Notes under the pieces: model-generated
Told to the model about the DNA's origin: nothing
Database searches by the model: none
The model's input: only the letters and a program-made list of their open reading frames with translations
DNA from: Rhodopseudomonas_A palustris_F
Lineage (GTDB): Bacteria; Pseudomonadota; Alphaproteobacteria; Rhizobiales; Xanthobacteraceae
Direction: 5' to 3'
NCBI RefSeq assembly: GCF_000013745.1
Contig: NC_007925.1
Span: 2,728,001-2,792,000, forward strand
DNA length: 64,000 nucleotides
In this document: piece by piece, positions 33,832 to 43,655 of the stretch
Position numbering within the stretch: the first letter of the stretch is position 1
Layout: each line of letters starts with the position of its first letter
Position numbers and translations under genes: made by a program

Positions 33832-35025
33832 TCAGCTTGTCGCGGCGTTGAACGCCGCGAAGCCGCGCTCCAGATCGGCCTTGAGATCCTCGACGCTCTC
33901 CAGCCCGATATGCAGCCGCAACGCCGGTCCGCCCGGCGCCCATGTGGTCGCGCTGCGGTAGCTGGCGCAATCGAACGGAATCACCAGGCTCTCGAAGCCG
34001 CCCCAGGAATAGCCCATGCCGAACAGTTTCACGGTGTCGAGCAGCGCGTCGACCGCCTTTTGTGAGGCCGGCTTCAGCACGATGCTGAACAGCCCGGAGG
34101 CGCCGGTGAAGTCCCGCTTCCAGATCGCGTGGCCGGGATCGGTTTCCAATGCCGGATGCAGCACCCTTGCGACCTCGGGGCGCTGTTGCAGCCAGCGCGC
34201 GATCTCCAGCCCGGCGGCTTGGTGATGCTTGAGCCGCACCGCCAGCGTGCGCAAGCCGCGCAGCGCCAGGAACACGTCGTCGGGGCCGGCGCAGACGCCG
34301 AGCGCGCGGACCGCGTCCTCGACCCGCGGCCACGCTTTGGCGTTGGCCGAGATGGTGCCGAACATGATGTCGGAATGGCCGCCGATATATTTGGTCGCGG
34401 CCTGGATCGAGATGTCGACGCCGTGGTCGAGCGAACGGTGAAACAGCGGCGTCGCCCAGGTATTGTCGTCGAGCACCAGCGCGCCATGGGCGTGCGCCAC
34501 CGCGGCGATCGCCGGAATGTCCGGCATTTCGAAGGATTGCGAGCCGGGCGCCTCGACCATGACGGCGGCGGTGTTCGGCCTGAACAGCGCTTCGATGCCT
34601 GAGCCGATCGATGGATCGAAATAGCCGGTGGTGACGCCGTAGCGCTGCAACAGCCCGTCGCAGAACAGCCGGGTCGGACGGTAGGCGTTGTCACACACCA
34701 ACAGATGATCGCCAGCCTTCAGCACGCCGAGCAGGGCGGTGGAAATCGCCGCCACCCCGGACGGCGCCAGCGCCACGCCGGCGCAATTCGGACCTTCCAG
34801 CGCCGCCAATGCCTGTTGCAGGGCTTTGGTGGTCGGGGTGCCGTGGCGGCCATAGGAGAACTCGCCGCGATGGGCGTGCAGATCGGCCGCGGTCGGATAC
34901 AGCACGGTGGAGCCGCGCACCACGGGCGGATTGACGAATCCTTTTTGCGCTGCAGTGTCACGGCCGGCGGTGACCAGATGGGTGTCGGTGCGAAGCGGCA
35001 GATCGCCGTTATCGGAGGAGTTCAT
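33832..35025 (-). CDS. metC: Cystathionine beta-lyase
   Basis: PLP enzyme that splits cystathionine into homocysteine, pyruvate and ammonia in methionine synthesis; cytoplasmic. 397 residues. Landmarks: YGRHGTPTT (phosphate-binding Tyr/Arg of the neighbouring subunit), APSGVAAIS, the DDNTWATPLF aspartate region and the Schiff-base Lys in QAATKYIGGHSD. The MetC-like C-terminus (FGMGYSWGGFESL) separates it from cystathionine gamma-synthase. Convergent with the LAB_N gene, 12 bp apart. No clear SD precedes the ATG; a hairpin lies directly upstream. Confidence 0.93.
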   Translation of the reverse strand: MNSSDNGDLPLRTDTHLVTAGRDTAAQKGFVNPPVVRGSTVLYPTAADLHAHRGEFSYGRHGTPTTKALQQALAALEGPNCAGVALAPSGVAAISTALLGVLKAGDHLLVCDNAYRPTRLFCDGLLQRYGVTTGYFDPSIGSGIEALFRPNTAAVMVEAPGSQSFEMPDIPAIAAVAHAHGALVLDDNTWATPLFHRSLDHGVDISIQAATKYIGGHSDIMFGTISANAKAWPRVEDAVRALGVCAGPDDVFLALRGLRTLAVRLKHHQAAGLEIARWLQQRPEVARVLHPALETDPGHAIWKRDFTGASGLFSIVLKPASQKAVDALLDTVKLFGMGYSWGGFESLVIPFDCASYRSATTWAPGGPALRLHIGLESVEDLKADLERGFAAFNAATS

Positions 35026-35372
35026 GCGTTATGACCAAAAAAGCATCTGCTGATGCAGCAGTTTGCCCCTTACGGGTGCAAAGCGGCTGCGGCGGGCTGG
35101 ACTTCCTACTAGCAGGACACAGAAGACGGCCGTCAACCCCTTGACCCGGACTTCAACTCGTTCTGTGATGCAGCCGCACTGTCTGATTGCCGCACGTTCG
35201 AGGGGCACGCTGCGAAATCGACCAACGCCTATCCCATCTGTCGAGGGAAGCTGATATCGCTTCGCCGGCCGGGACGACGATGGCACCGATCGGCCGTTCT
35301 CCTCTGCGGTGATATGACGACCACGAATACTGACGAATGCGTCCAGGACGACGTTCCTTGAAAGGCTTGGCT
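35026..35372. other. Divergent metC-aapJ control region
   Basis: 347 bp. It holds the metC leader hairpin (35035-35061) and the aapJ promoter area. I see no clear sigma-54 site or known methionine riboswitch consensus. Confidence 0.5.
35035..35061 (-). promoter_or_regulatory. Mutually exclusive hairpins with a T-run before metC
   Basis: Read toward metC: CTGCTGCATCAGCAGATGCTTTTTT (given in parts: CTGCT-GCATC-AGCAG forms one stem; GCATC-AGCA-GATGC forms another and abuts T6). The second looks like a small terminator and the first would prevent it. Stems are only 5 bp, so this is weak evidence for attenuation. Confidence 0.3.
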
Positions 35373-36389
35373 ATGAAACGCGTATCTCTCGCTCTCTCTG
35401 TTGCCGTCGCCGCCGGGTTTCTGACCCAGGCGGCCGGCGCGCAAACCCTGAAGACGGTCCAGGACCGGGGCGTTTTGTCCTGCGGCGTCAGCCAGGGCCT
35501 GCCGGGGTTCTCCGCCCCCGACGACAAGGGCAACTGGACCGGCATCGACGTCGACGTCTGCCGCGCCATCGCCGCCGCGGTGTTCAACGATCCGACCAAG
35601 GTGAAGTTCGTGCCGCTGTCGGCCAAGGATCGCTTCACCGCGCTGCAGTCCGGCGAGATCGACGTGTTGTCGCGCAACACCACCTGGACGGTGTCGCGCG
35701 ATACCTCGCTCGGCGTCAATTTCACCGGCGTCACCTATTATGACGGCCAGGGCTTCCTGGTCCGCAAGGCGCTGAAGGTGAATTCCGCGCTCGAACTCAA
35801 CTCGGCGTCGATCTGCGTGCAGACCGGCACCACCAACGAGCAGAACGTTGCCGACTATTTCAAGGGCAACAACATGAAGTACGAGGTGATCGCCTTCGGC
35901 ACCGCCGACGAAGCCGTCAAGGCCTATGAATCCGGCCGTTGCGACGTGTTCACCTCCGACGTTTCGCAGCTTTATGCGCTGCGGCTGAAGCTCGCCACCC
36001 CGGCCGACCACGCCGTGCTGCCGGAAGTGATCTCCAAGGAGCCGCTCGGCCCGTTGGTGCGCCACGGCGACGACCAGTGGTTCGACATCGTGAAATGGAC
36101 GCTGTTCGCGCTGCTCAACGCCGAAGAACTCGGCGTCAACCAGAAGAACGTCGACGACCAGGCCAAGCTCGACAAGCCGGAGCTGAAGCGGGTGTTCGGC
36201 ACCGACGGCAACCTCGGCGAACAGCTCGGCCTGACCAAGGATTGGGTGATCCGCATCGTCAAGGCGACCGGCAATTACGGCGAAATCTTCGATCGCAACG
36301 TCGGCGCCGGCTCCAAGCTCGGCATCGCCCGCGGCCTCAACCAGTTGTGGAACAAGGGCGGCATCCAGTACGCGCCGCCGATCCGCTAA
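35373..36389 (+). CDS. aapJ: General L-amino acid ABC transporter, periplasmic binding protein
   Basis: Captures a broad range of L-amino acids in the periplasm for AapQMP. 338 residues; signal peptide MKRVSLALSVAVAAGF...AGAQ (cleavage near 23). The mature protein starts TLKTVQDRGVLSCGVSQGLPGFS and continues GIDVDVCRAIAAAVF and FTALQSGEIDVLSRNTTWT, the strongly conserved AapJ/BztA family pattern. The upstream in-frame codons (12) lack signal character. First gene of aapJQMP. Confidence 0.97.
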   Translation: MKRVSLALSVAVAAGFLTQAAGAQTLKTVQDRGVLSCGVSQGLPGFSAPDDKGNWTGIDVDVCRAIAAAVFNDPTKVKFVPLSAKDRFTALQSGEIDVLSRNTTWTVSRDTSLGVNFTGVTYYDGQGFLVRKALKVNSALELNSASICVQTGTTNEQNVADYFKGNNMKYEVIAFGTADEAVKAYESGRCDVFTSDVSQLYALRLKLATPADHAVLPEVISKEPLGPLVRHGDDQWFDIVKWTLFALLNAEELGVNQKNVDDQAKLDKPELKRVFGTDGNLGEQLGLTKDWVIRIVKATGNYGEIFDRNVGAGSKLGIARGLNQLWNKGGIQYAPPIR

Positions 36390-36411
36390 CCACAACGAAT
36401 CGATACTCGCG

Positions 36412-37617
36412 ATGGCCATCGAGGCCCGCCCCCCGCCGACGCAGTTCGTTGCAAGACTGCGTCGGCTGCTGGGCGGACGCGCCGGTTGGGGCGGACTGCT
36501 GCTGCAAGTGCTTTTCGTCGCCGCCCTGGTCTGGGTGGCCTACGAGATCGTCGACAACGCCCGCGGCAATCTCGCCAATCAGCGCATTGCCTCGGGCTTC
36601 GGCTTCATGTCGCAGACCGCCGGATTCGGCGTCAGCCAGGCGCTGATTCCGTATTCCGAAGCCGACTCCTATACGCGGGTGTTTCTGGTCGGGCTGGTCA
36701 ACACGCTGGTGGTGTCGATCATCGGCATCATCTTCGCCACCATCATCGGCTTCATGGTGGCGCTGGGCCGGCTGTCGCCGAACTGGCTGTTGTCGAAGAT
36801 TTCCGGCGGTTACGTCGAATTGGTGCGCAACCTGCCGCTGTTGTTCCAGATCCTGTTCTGGTACCTCGCGGTGCTCGGCACCTTGCCGAGTCCGCGGCAA
36901 AGCGTGTCGGTGTTCGACGCGTTTTTCCTCAGCAACCGCGGCATCGTAGTGCCGAAACCGGTCGGCGAAGCCGGGCTCGACGCCTTCCTGATCGCCGTTG
37001 CGGTCGCCATCGCGATTGCGATGATGCTGCCGGCCTATGCCCGCCGCCGCCTGTTCCAGACCGGCAAGCCGATGAAGGTGTGGCCGTTCGCGCTCAGCCT
37101 GCTGATCGGATTGCCGCTGTTGGCGACGCTGATCTTCGGCAAGCCGTTCAGCTTCGAGATTCCGGCGCTGAAGGGCTTCAACTTTGCCGGCGGCTCCCGC
37201 GTGGCGCCGGAATTCGTCGCGCTGACGCTGGCGCTGTCGACCTATACGGCGGCGTTCATCGCCGAGATCGTGCGCGCCGGCATTCAGTCGGTGCACAAGG
37301 GACAGATGGAAGCCGGCGCCTCGCTCGGGCTGTCGCGCGGCTCGACGCTGCGCCTGGTGGTGGTGCCGCAGGCGCTGCGGGTGATCCTGCCGCCGCTGAC
37401 CAACCAGTATCTCAACCTGACCAAGAACTCGTCGCTGGCGGTGGCGATCGGCTATCCGGATCTGTTCTCGGTGTTCGCCGGCACCACGCTGAGCCAGACC
37501 GGGCAGGCCATCGAAATCATCGCCATCACCATGAGCGTGTATTTGTTGATCTCGATCGTCACCAGCGCATTGATGAGTTTCTACGGTTGGCGGCTCGGGC
37601 GGAGTCTCGGCTCATGA
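36412..37617 (+). CDS. aapQ: General L-amino acid ABC transporter permease AapQ
   Basis: Inner-membrane permease. 401 residues with about eight hydrophobic segments. Family markers: GFGFMSQTAGFGVSQALIPY, YVELVRNLPLLFQILFWY, and the cytoplasmic EAA loop EIVRAGIQSVHKGQMEAGASLGLSRG. Follows aapJ by 22 bp and overlaps aapM by ATGA. Confidence 0.96.
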   Translation: MAIEARPPPTQFVARLRRLLGGRAGWGGLLLQVLFVAALVWVAYEIVDNARGNLANQRIASGFGFMSQTAGFGVSQALIPYSEADSYTRVFLVGLVNTLVVSIIGIIFATIIGFMVALGRLSPNWLLSKISGGYVELVRNLPLLFQILFWYLAVLGTLPSPRQSVSVFDAFFLSNRGIVVPKPVGEAGLDAFLIAVAVAIAIAMMLPAYARRRLFQTGKPMKVWPFALSLLIGLPLLATLIFGKPFSFEIPALKGFNFAGGSRVAPEFVALTLALSTYTAAFIAEIVRAGIQSVHKGQMEAGASLGLSRGSTLRLVVVPQALRVILPPLTNQYLNLTKNSSLAVAIGYPDLFSVFAGTTLSQTGQAIEIIAITMSVYLLISIVTSALMSFYGWRLGRSLGS

Positions 37618-39113
37618 CCGGCGTTCCCGCCTCGTTCGTCCGCCAGGATCTGGTCGACAGCCGTCCGGCGCCGGTGAAGACCACCGGCTTCACCGGCTTC
37701 ATCCGCACCCGGCTGTTCAATACGCCGACCAACGCCATCCTCACCATCGTCGGGGCGGCGCTGCTGTGGCTGACCATCGTGCCGACGGTCAAATTCCTGC
37801 TGATCGACGCGGTCTGGCAGGGCACCAGCCGCACCGACTGCCTGGCCGCCGGTGCCGGGCACGAGGTCGGCGCCTGCTGGCCGTTCGTGCAGGCGAAATT
37901 CGCGCAGTTCGTTTACGGGTTCTATCCGGAGCAGGAGCGCTGGCGGGTCAATCTGACCTTCGGCCTCGCGGCGCTATTGCTGCTGCCGTTGCTGATTCCG
38001 CGGGTGCCGGCCAAGAGCCTGAACGCCGGGCTGTTCTTCGTCGCCTTCCCGGTGGTGGCGTTCTTCCTGCTGCATGGCGGCGGGCTGCACGGCTTCGCGC
38101 TGAGCTGGACCGCGGACTTGCTGTCGGGTTTCTCCGCCAGCGTCAGCGAGGCGGGCAGCAAGCTCGCCGCCGGCGGCGGCGTGTCCTCGTTGTTGGGCTC
38201 GCTGATCTACGGCTTCGGAACCGCGGTCTGGGTTCTGATCTGGCCGCTGAGCTGGCTGCGCGATGCGATCCAGGCTTCGGCGCGGCCGCTGTGGTTCGAC
38301 TTCGTCTGCACCGCTGCGGTGGTCTCCGGCCTGTTGTTCGTGCTGAACGGCGGCTTCCGCAACGGCTGGCGGGCGCTGCTGCGCAGCCTGGCGATGTTCG
38401 CCGGCATCGCCGTGGTGATCTTCGTGATGCGGCTCGACCGCGGCGGGCTGCCGATCGTCGACACACGGATGTGGGGCGGCCTGCTGGTGACGCTGGTGGT
38501 TTCGGTCACCGGCATCGTCACCTCGATGCCAGTCGGCATCGCGCTGGCGCTGGGGCGACGCTCGACGATTCCGCTGATCCGGATCTTCTCGGTCTTGTTC
38601 ATCGAGTTCTGGCGCGGCGTGCCGCTGATCACCGTATTGTTCTTCGCCACCTACATGCTGCCGCTGTTCCTGCCCGGCAACTTCACCGTCGACGGCTTGG
38701 TGCGGGTGCTGATCGGCATCGCGCTGTTCGCCGGTGCCTATAACGCCGAGGTGATCCGCGGCGGCCTGCAGGCGATCCCGCGCGGCCAAGCCGAGGCGGC
38801 GAGCGCGCTCGGGCTGTCGTATTGGAAGATCACCGGCCTCGTGGTGATGCCGCAGGCGCTGCGCCACGTCATTCCGGGTCTGGTCAACTCGTTCATCGCG
38901 CTGTTCAAGGACACCTCGCTGGTGTCGATCGTGGCGTTGTTCGATCTGCTCGGCAGCCTGCGGGCGTCGTTCGCCGATCCGACCTGGTCGACGCCGACCA
39001 CGCTGTTCACCGGCTTTGCCTTTACCGGCATCGTGTATTTCGTGTTCTGCTTCGGGATGTCGCGGTATTCGTTGTTCGTCGAACACCGTCTCAATGCCCA
39101 CCGGCGCAGTTGA
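37614..39113 (+). CDS. aapM: General L-amino acid ABC transporter permease AapM, with insert
   Basis: Partner permease of AapQ. 499 residues, about 115 longer than the AapM I recall from Rhizobium (about 384). The N-terminal part and the C-terminal permease core (RGVPLITVLFFATYMLPLFLP; EAA loop EVIRGGLQAIPRGQAEAASALGLS) are conventional. The extra sequence lies between FFLLHGGG (ending 38084) and GLPIVDTRMWGG (from 38445), and is itself hydrophobic with two or three likely helices and Gly-rich linkers. It starts inside the aapQ stop. The insert is in frame with ordinary GC-rich codons, so the gene looks functional. Confidence 0.95.
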   Translation: MTGVPASFVRQDLVDSRPAPVKTTGFTGFIRTRLFNTPTNAILTIVGAALLWLTIVPTVKFLLIDAVWQGTSRTDCLAAGAGHEVGACWPFVQAKFAQFVYGFYPEQERWRVNLTFGLAALLLLPLLIPRVPAKSLNAGLFFVAFPVVAFFLLHGGGLHGFALSWTADLLSGFSASVSEAGSKLAAGGGVSSLLGSLIYGFGTAVWVLIWPLSWLRDAIQASARPLWFDFVCTAAVVSGLLFVLNGGFRNGWRALLRSLAMFAGIAVVIFVMRLDRGGLPIVDTRMWGGLLVTLVVSVTGIVTSMPVGIALALGRRSTIPLIRIFSVLFIEFWRGVPLITVLFFATYMLPLFLPGNFTVDGLVRVLIGIALFAGAYNAEVIRGGLQAIPRGQAEAASALGLSYWKITGLVVMPQALRHVIPGLVNSFIALFKDTSLVSIVALFDLLGSLRASFADPTWSTPTTLFTGFAFTGIVYFVFCFGMSRYSLFVEHRLNAHRRS

Positions 39114-39134
39114 GAATCATCGGATAGGATTGCA

Positions 39135-39872
<738 letters not shown>

Positions 39873-39921
39873 GGGCTGCTGCTTTCCGGCAGCGACGGGA
39901 GCCTTGCTACACGCACTGAAT

Positions 39922-40066
39922 CGTCATCCTGAGGAGCGCGCCCGCAAGGGCGCCGCGTCTCGAAGGATGACGGCGACGGGTGGGGCGCGCGCGGCGGTCA
40001 CTCGCGGCCATCCTTCGAGACGCCCGGCTTCGCGCTACGCGCTCAGCCTGGCTCCTCAGGATGACG
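39922..40066. repeat. Dispersed palindromic repeat, family A copy 3
   Basis: CGTCATCCTGAGG ... CCTCAGGATGACG with inner TCGAAGGATG and CATCCTTCGA, 50 bp after aapP and 54 bp before a family B element. Confidence 0.9.
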
Positions 40067-40120
40067 GCAGGGGATGTGGAGCGCGAGTTTGATGAGTGCC
40101 TGCCTCGGAAGAAATGAGTG

Positions 40121-40256
40121 CGTGCCCCGGACGCTGCGCCGCGCGCCGCGCTTGCGGCGTGGTGCGCCGCAGAGCCGGGGCCGTTACGACGGCAGCGCTT
40201 GGAACGGTCCCGGCTCGCGTCGCAGCGCAAGCGCGCTGCTCGGCGTCCGGGACACG
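40121..40256. repeat. Dispersed nested palindrome, family B
   Basis: Outer arms CGTGCCCCGGAC and GTCCGGGACACG; inner arms GAGCCGGGGCCGTTACG and GGAACGGTCCCGGCTC. It lies between aapP and the convergent cysK. Confidence 0.9.
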
Positions 40257-40313
40257 GTGTCTTGCAATTCGGACGGCGTCTGCTAACTCAGCGAGCCGTC
40301 TCGGTGGCGCCGC

Positions 40314-41351
40314 TCATGCCGTCTCGAACGGCACCGCGATGGCGCTGCGCTGCTCCAGCCACTGCGGCACCGGCAAATTCTTCCCGCGCATGAAATCCGG
40401 GTTGAACAGTTTCGACTGATAGCGCCCGCCATGGTCGCACAGGATGGTCACGATGGTATGGCCGGGGCCGAGCTCGCGGGCCAGCCGAATGGCGCCGGCG
40501 ACGTTGATGCCGCTGGAGCCGCCGAGGCACAGCCCCTCGTGCTGCAACAGATCATAGATGATCGGCACCGCCTCATTGTCGGCGATCTGATAGGCGGCGT
40601 CGATCACCGCGCCTTGGAGGTTGGCGGTGATGCGGCCCTGGCCGATGCCCTCGGTGATCGAGGAGCCCTCGGACTTCAGCACCCCGGAGGTGTAGTAGCT
40701 GTACATCGCAGATCCCAGCGGATCGGCCAGCGCGATGCGGATATTGGCGTTCTTGGCTTTCAGCCCGAGCGAAACGCCGGCCAGCGTGCCGCCGGTGCCG
40801 ATCGCGCAGACGAAGCCGTCGACCCGGCCGTCGGTCTGCTGCCAGATCTCCGGCGCGGTGGTCTCGATATGGGCCTGGCGGTTGGCGATGTTGTCGAACT
40901 GGTTGGCCCAGATCGCGCCGTTCGGCTCGCTTTGGGCAAGCTGCGCGGCCAGCCGGCCGGAAACCTTCACGTAGTTGTTGGGGTTGGAGTACGGCACGGC
41001 GGGGACTTCGATCAGCTCGGCGCCGTTGAGCCGCAGCATGTCCTTCTTTTCCTGGCTCTGGGTCTCCGGGATCACGATCACGGTGCGGAAGCCGAGCGCG
41101 TTGGCGACCAAAGCCAGGCCGATGCCGGTGTTGCCGGCGGTGCCTTCGACCACCACGCCGCCGGGCCGCAGCGCGCCGCGCGCGATGGCGTCCTTGATGA
41201 TGAACAGCGCGGCGCGGTCTTTCACCGACTGGCCCGGATTCATGAATTCGGCCTTGCCGAGGATCGTGCAGCCGGTCAATTCCGAGCCGCGCTGCAGCTT
41301 GATCAGCGGCGTGCGGCCGATCGCGTCGACGACATGGTTATCAATGGTCAT
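40314..41351 (-). CDS. cysK: Cysteine synthase (O-acetylserine sulfhydrylase A)
   Basis: PLP enzyme joining sulfide to O-acetylserine to give cysteine. 345 residues from MTIDNHVVDAIGRTPLIKL. The PLP Lys lies in NPGQSVKDRAA, the substrate loop EGTAGNTGIGLA follows, and the phosphate loop is AIGTGGTLAGV. Slightly longer than E. coli CysK (323) because of a C-terminal extension (FMRGKNLPVPQWLEQRSA), a feature I associate with the longer CysK forms of alphaproteobacteria. The further upstream Met would add 21 unlikely residues. No cysE nearby. Confidence 0.93.
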   Translation of the reverse strand: MTIDNHVVDAIGRTPLIKLQRGSELTGCTILGKAEFMNPGQSVKDRAALFIIKDAIARGALRPGGVVVEGTAGNTGIGLALVANALGFRTVIVIPETQSQEKKDMLRLNGAELIEVPAVPYSNPNNYVKVSGRLAAQLAQSEPNGAIWANQFDNIANRQAHIETTAPEIWQQTDGRVDGFVCAIGTGGTLAGVSLGLKAKNANIRIALADPLGSAMYSYYTSGVLKSEGSSITEGIGQGRITANLQGAVIDAAYQIADNEAVPIIYDLLQHEGLCLGGSSGINVAGAIRLARELGPGHTIVTILCDHGGRYQSKLFNPDFMRGKNLPVPQWLEQRSAIAVPFETA

Positions 41352-41456
41352 GGTTTGGAGGATCTTGTGGGTTGGAGTGACCCACAACCTAGTCAACCGG
41401 GCGCGGTCATACAAGGCGCCGCGCCGCGCGCGCGGAACGCCGCGGCGAGGCTGTTG

Positions 41457-42686
41457 CTACTTGGCCTTGGCGAACACCACCTGGCGCACGTCGATGTTGC
41501 CGGACAGGAACCCGGCCTCGCAATATGCCAGATAATATTCCCAGAGCCTGCGGAAGCGTTCGTCGAAACCGAGCGGCGTCAGGTTCGGCCAGGCGGCGCG
41601 GAAATTATCTCTCCAGGCCGCCAGCGTCTTGGCATAATCTTGCCCGAAAATCCGCTCGCGGATGACAGGGACACCGAACTTGTCGCCGAGCGCCTTCAGC
41701 ACCTGCGGCGACGGCAGCATCCCGCCGGGAAACACATAGCGCTGGATGAAGTCGACCTCGCGGCGATAGGCTTGGAAGAACTTGTCCTGGATGGTGATGG
41801 CCTGGATCCCGACCAGCCCGCCCGGCAGCAGCCGGTCGCGCAACTGTGAGAAATATTTCGGCCAGAACTCCTCGCCGACCGCCTCGATCATCTCGATCGA
41901 GGCGATGCGGTCGTATTGGCCGCGCTCGTCGCGATAGTCCTGCAACCGGATCTCGACCTGCTCGGACAGCCCGGCGTCCTTGATCCGCTGGGTGGCGAAA
42001 TCGCGCTGTTCGCGGCTGATGGTGAGGCCGACCACGTTGACGCCGAAATGTTTCGCCGCGTATTCGGCGAAGCCGCCCCAGCCACAACCGATCTCCAGCA
42101 GCTTTTGTCCGGGCTTCAGATCGATCGCCTCGGCGAGCCTTTGATATTTGTTGTGCTGCGCGGCGGTGAGGTCGGTGGTGTGCTCCTCGTACAGCGCCGA
42201 CGAATAGGTCATGCTGGGGTCGAGCCAGGCCGAGTAGAAATCGTTGCCGATGTCGTAATGCGCGTAGATGTTGCGCCGCGCCTGCCGCTTGGTGTTGCGG
42301 TTGAACCAGTGCCGCACCACCTGCACCAGCCGCATCATCGGATTGTCGCCGAGCATCGCCTGGATCAACTCGTGGTTGACGCAGAACAGATACAGGAACT
42401 GGGTGAGGTCCGGGGTGTCCCATTCGCGGTGCAGATAGGCCTCTGCGATGCCGATGTCGCCGCCGTTCAATAGCCGCGAGGCGAAGCCGTAGCCGTACAG
42501 CGTCATCGAAGCCTGTGGGCCGGGCTCCAGCCCGCCGAGCCGGACGGTGCGGCCGTCGGGCAGGGTGACGTCGAGCGTGCCGCGGCGCAATTTTGCGCCG
42601 AAGCCGAATGCCAGTCTGACCATGCGGGGGAGATCGGAGAGTTCGTTGTCGACGTTTTCCGGGGTCAGAACGATCAACTCAGACAT
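41457..42686 (-). CDS. cfa: Cyclopropane-fatty-acyl-phospholipid synthase family methyltransferase
   Basis: SAM-dependent enzyme that methylates or cyclopropanates double bonds of membrane phospholipid acyl chains. 409 residues. SAM motif LLEIGCGWGGFAEYAA (about 195-210), followed by LTISREQRDFA, SIEMIEAVGEEFWP and the C-terminal FRRLWEYYLAYCEAGF block typical of CFA synthases. The start at MSELIVLTPEN is preferred; a frame open 37 codons upstream is poor. It is the distal gene of an operon with DUF1365 and an FAD oxidoreductase, 135 bp after the former. Confidence 0.94.
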   Translation of the reverse strand: MSELIVLTPENVDNELSDLPRMVRLAFGFGAKLRRGTLDVTLPDGRTVRLGGLEPGPQASMTLYGYGFASRLLNGGDIGIAEAYLHREWDTPDLTQFLYLFCVNHELIQAMLGDNPMMRLVQVVRHWFNRNTKRQARRNIYAHYDIGNDFYSAWLDPSMTYSSALYEEHTTDLTAAQHNKYQRLAEAIDLKPGQKLLEIGCGWGGFAEYAAKHFGVNVVGLTISREQRDFATQRIKDAGLSEQVEIRLQDYRDERGQYDRIASIEMIEAVGEEFWPKYFSQLRDRLLPGGLVGIQAITIQDKFFQAYRREVDFIQRYVFPGGMLPSPQVLKALGDKFGVPVIRERIFGQDYAKTLAAWRDNFRAAWPNLTPLGFDERFRRLWEYYLAYCEAGFLSGNIDVRQVVFAKAK

Positions 42687-42821
42687 TGCAGTTCCGTCGA
42701 TTGCCGCTCTCGGGTCAGATGTGTCAGTGCCGACTCTCGCATCGAGCGATCGAATAACCTCAGTATCGATCTTCATCTGGACCAGAGCACTTCCCACTAT
42801 CCGGATGTCCGTCCGGTCGGA

Positions 42822-43652
42822 CTATTTTCGCCGAGTATAATCGCCGGCCGGCGTGGCCGCCAAGCCGGGTTTTGCGGCAACGGACGCCGGCCGGGGCACC
42901 AATCGCGCACCTTTGATCCATAGCAGCAGCGCCTGCCAGTGGATCGCGCCGAAAATCTTCCAGGTCACCGCCGGCAAGCCGACGAAGGCTTTCAGCAAGC
43001 GGCGGCTGCTGAGCGGCGCGCGGTGGCCGTTGAAGGTCGCGGCGAGCACCGCGCCTTCGGCGTCGGTTTCCAGAATCCGCAATTTGACCCGTTGGCCGGG
43101 CGGCGCGATGCGGAAATGGTAGCGCATCGCCATCTCGATGAACGGCGAGACGTAGAACAATTTATCCTGCTGTTGGCGGATGCCGGCGGCGCTGACCTGA
43201 TCCGGCGTCACCGGCAGCACATAGGCGTGGATGTCGCCGAAAGTGTTGCGGACTTCGTAGATCACCAGCGCCAATTCGCCGTCGGCGCGATAGCAGAAAT
43301 ACGCCGACAGCGGGTTGAAGGTGAAGCCGAACAGCCGCGGATAGCACAGCAGCAGCACCCGGCCGCCTTCGAGGTCGACGCCGTGCTCGTCGGCGCAGCG
43401 CTGCGCGTAGTTGCGCAGCGACGAACCGTCGCGCGGGCCGTGGTCGGATTCGTGGAAGCTGTACAGCCCCCGGCGGTTGACGCCGAACAGCGCCGACAGG
43501 TGATCGGCCTCATCGAGCCGGCCAACATCGATCAGCAGGCTCATCACCCGGTAGTTGAAGCGATGCGCCACCGGCTTGATGCGGGCGTGCATCACCTCGC
43601 CGAAATACAGCGCGGCGGGCGGTTCGGCGGCGGCGTTCGGAGGATTCGACAT
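42822..43652 (-). CDS. DUF1365 protein
   Basis: 276 residues, no signal peptide. Matches the DUF1365 family: the opening ALYFGEVMHARIKPVAHRFNYRVMSLLIDV, then GRVLLLCYPRLFGFTFNPLSAYFCY and DKLFYVSPFIEMAMRYHFRI. These proteins almost always neighbour an FAD-dependent oxidoreductase and a Cfa-like methyltransferase, as here, and are assumed to work in acyl-chain modification; no biochemical activity is known to me. Three bases separate it from the preceding gene (TAGACCATG), indicating coupling. Confidence 0.93.
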   Translation of the reverse strand: MSNPPNAAAEPPAALYFGEVMHARIKPVAHRFNYRVMSLLIDVGRLDEADHLSALFGVNRRGLYSFHESDHGPRDGSSLRNYAQRCADEHGVDLEGGRVLLLCYPRLFGFTFNPLSAYFCYRADGELALVIYEVRNTFGDIHAYVLPVTPDQVSAAGIRQQQDKLFYVSPFIEMAMRYHFRIAPPGQRVKLRILETDAEGAVLAATFNGHRAPLSSRRLLKAFVGLPAVTWKIFGAIHWQALLLWIKGARLVPRPASVAAKPGLAATPAGDYTRRK

Positions 43653-43655
43653 GGT

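Noticed and set aside
35026..35372. Methionine (SAM-II type) riboswitch upstream of metC
   Set aside because: I could not match the conserved SAM-II core; only short hairpins are seen.
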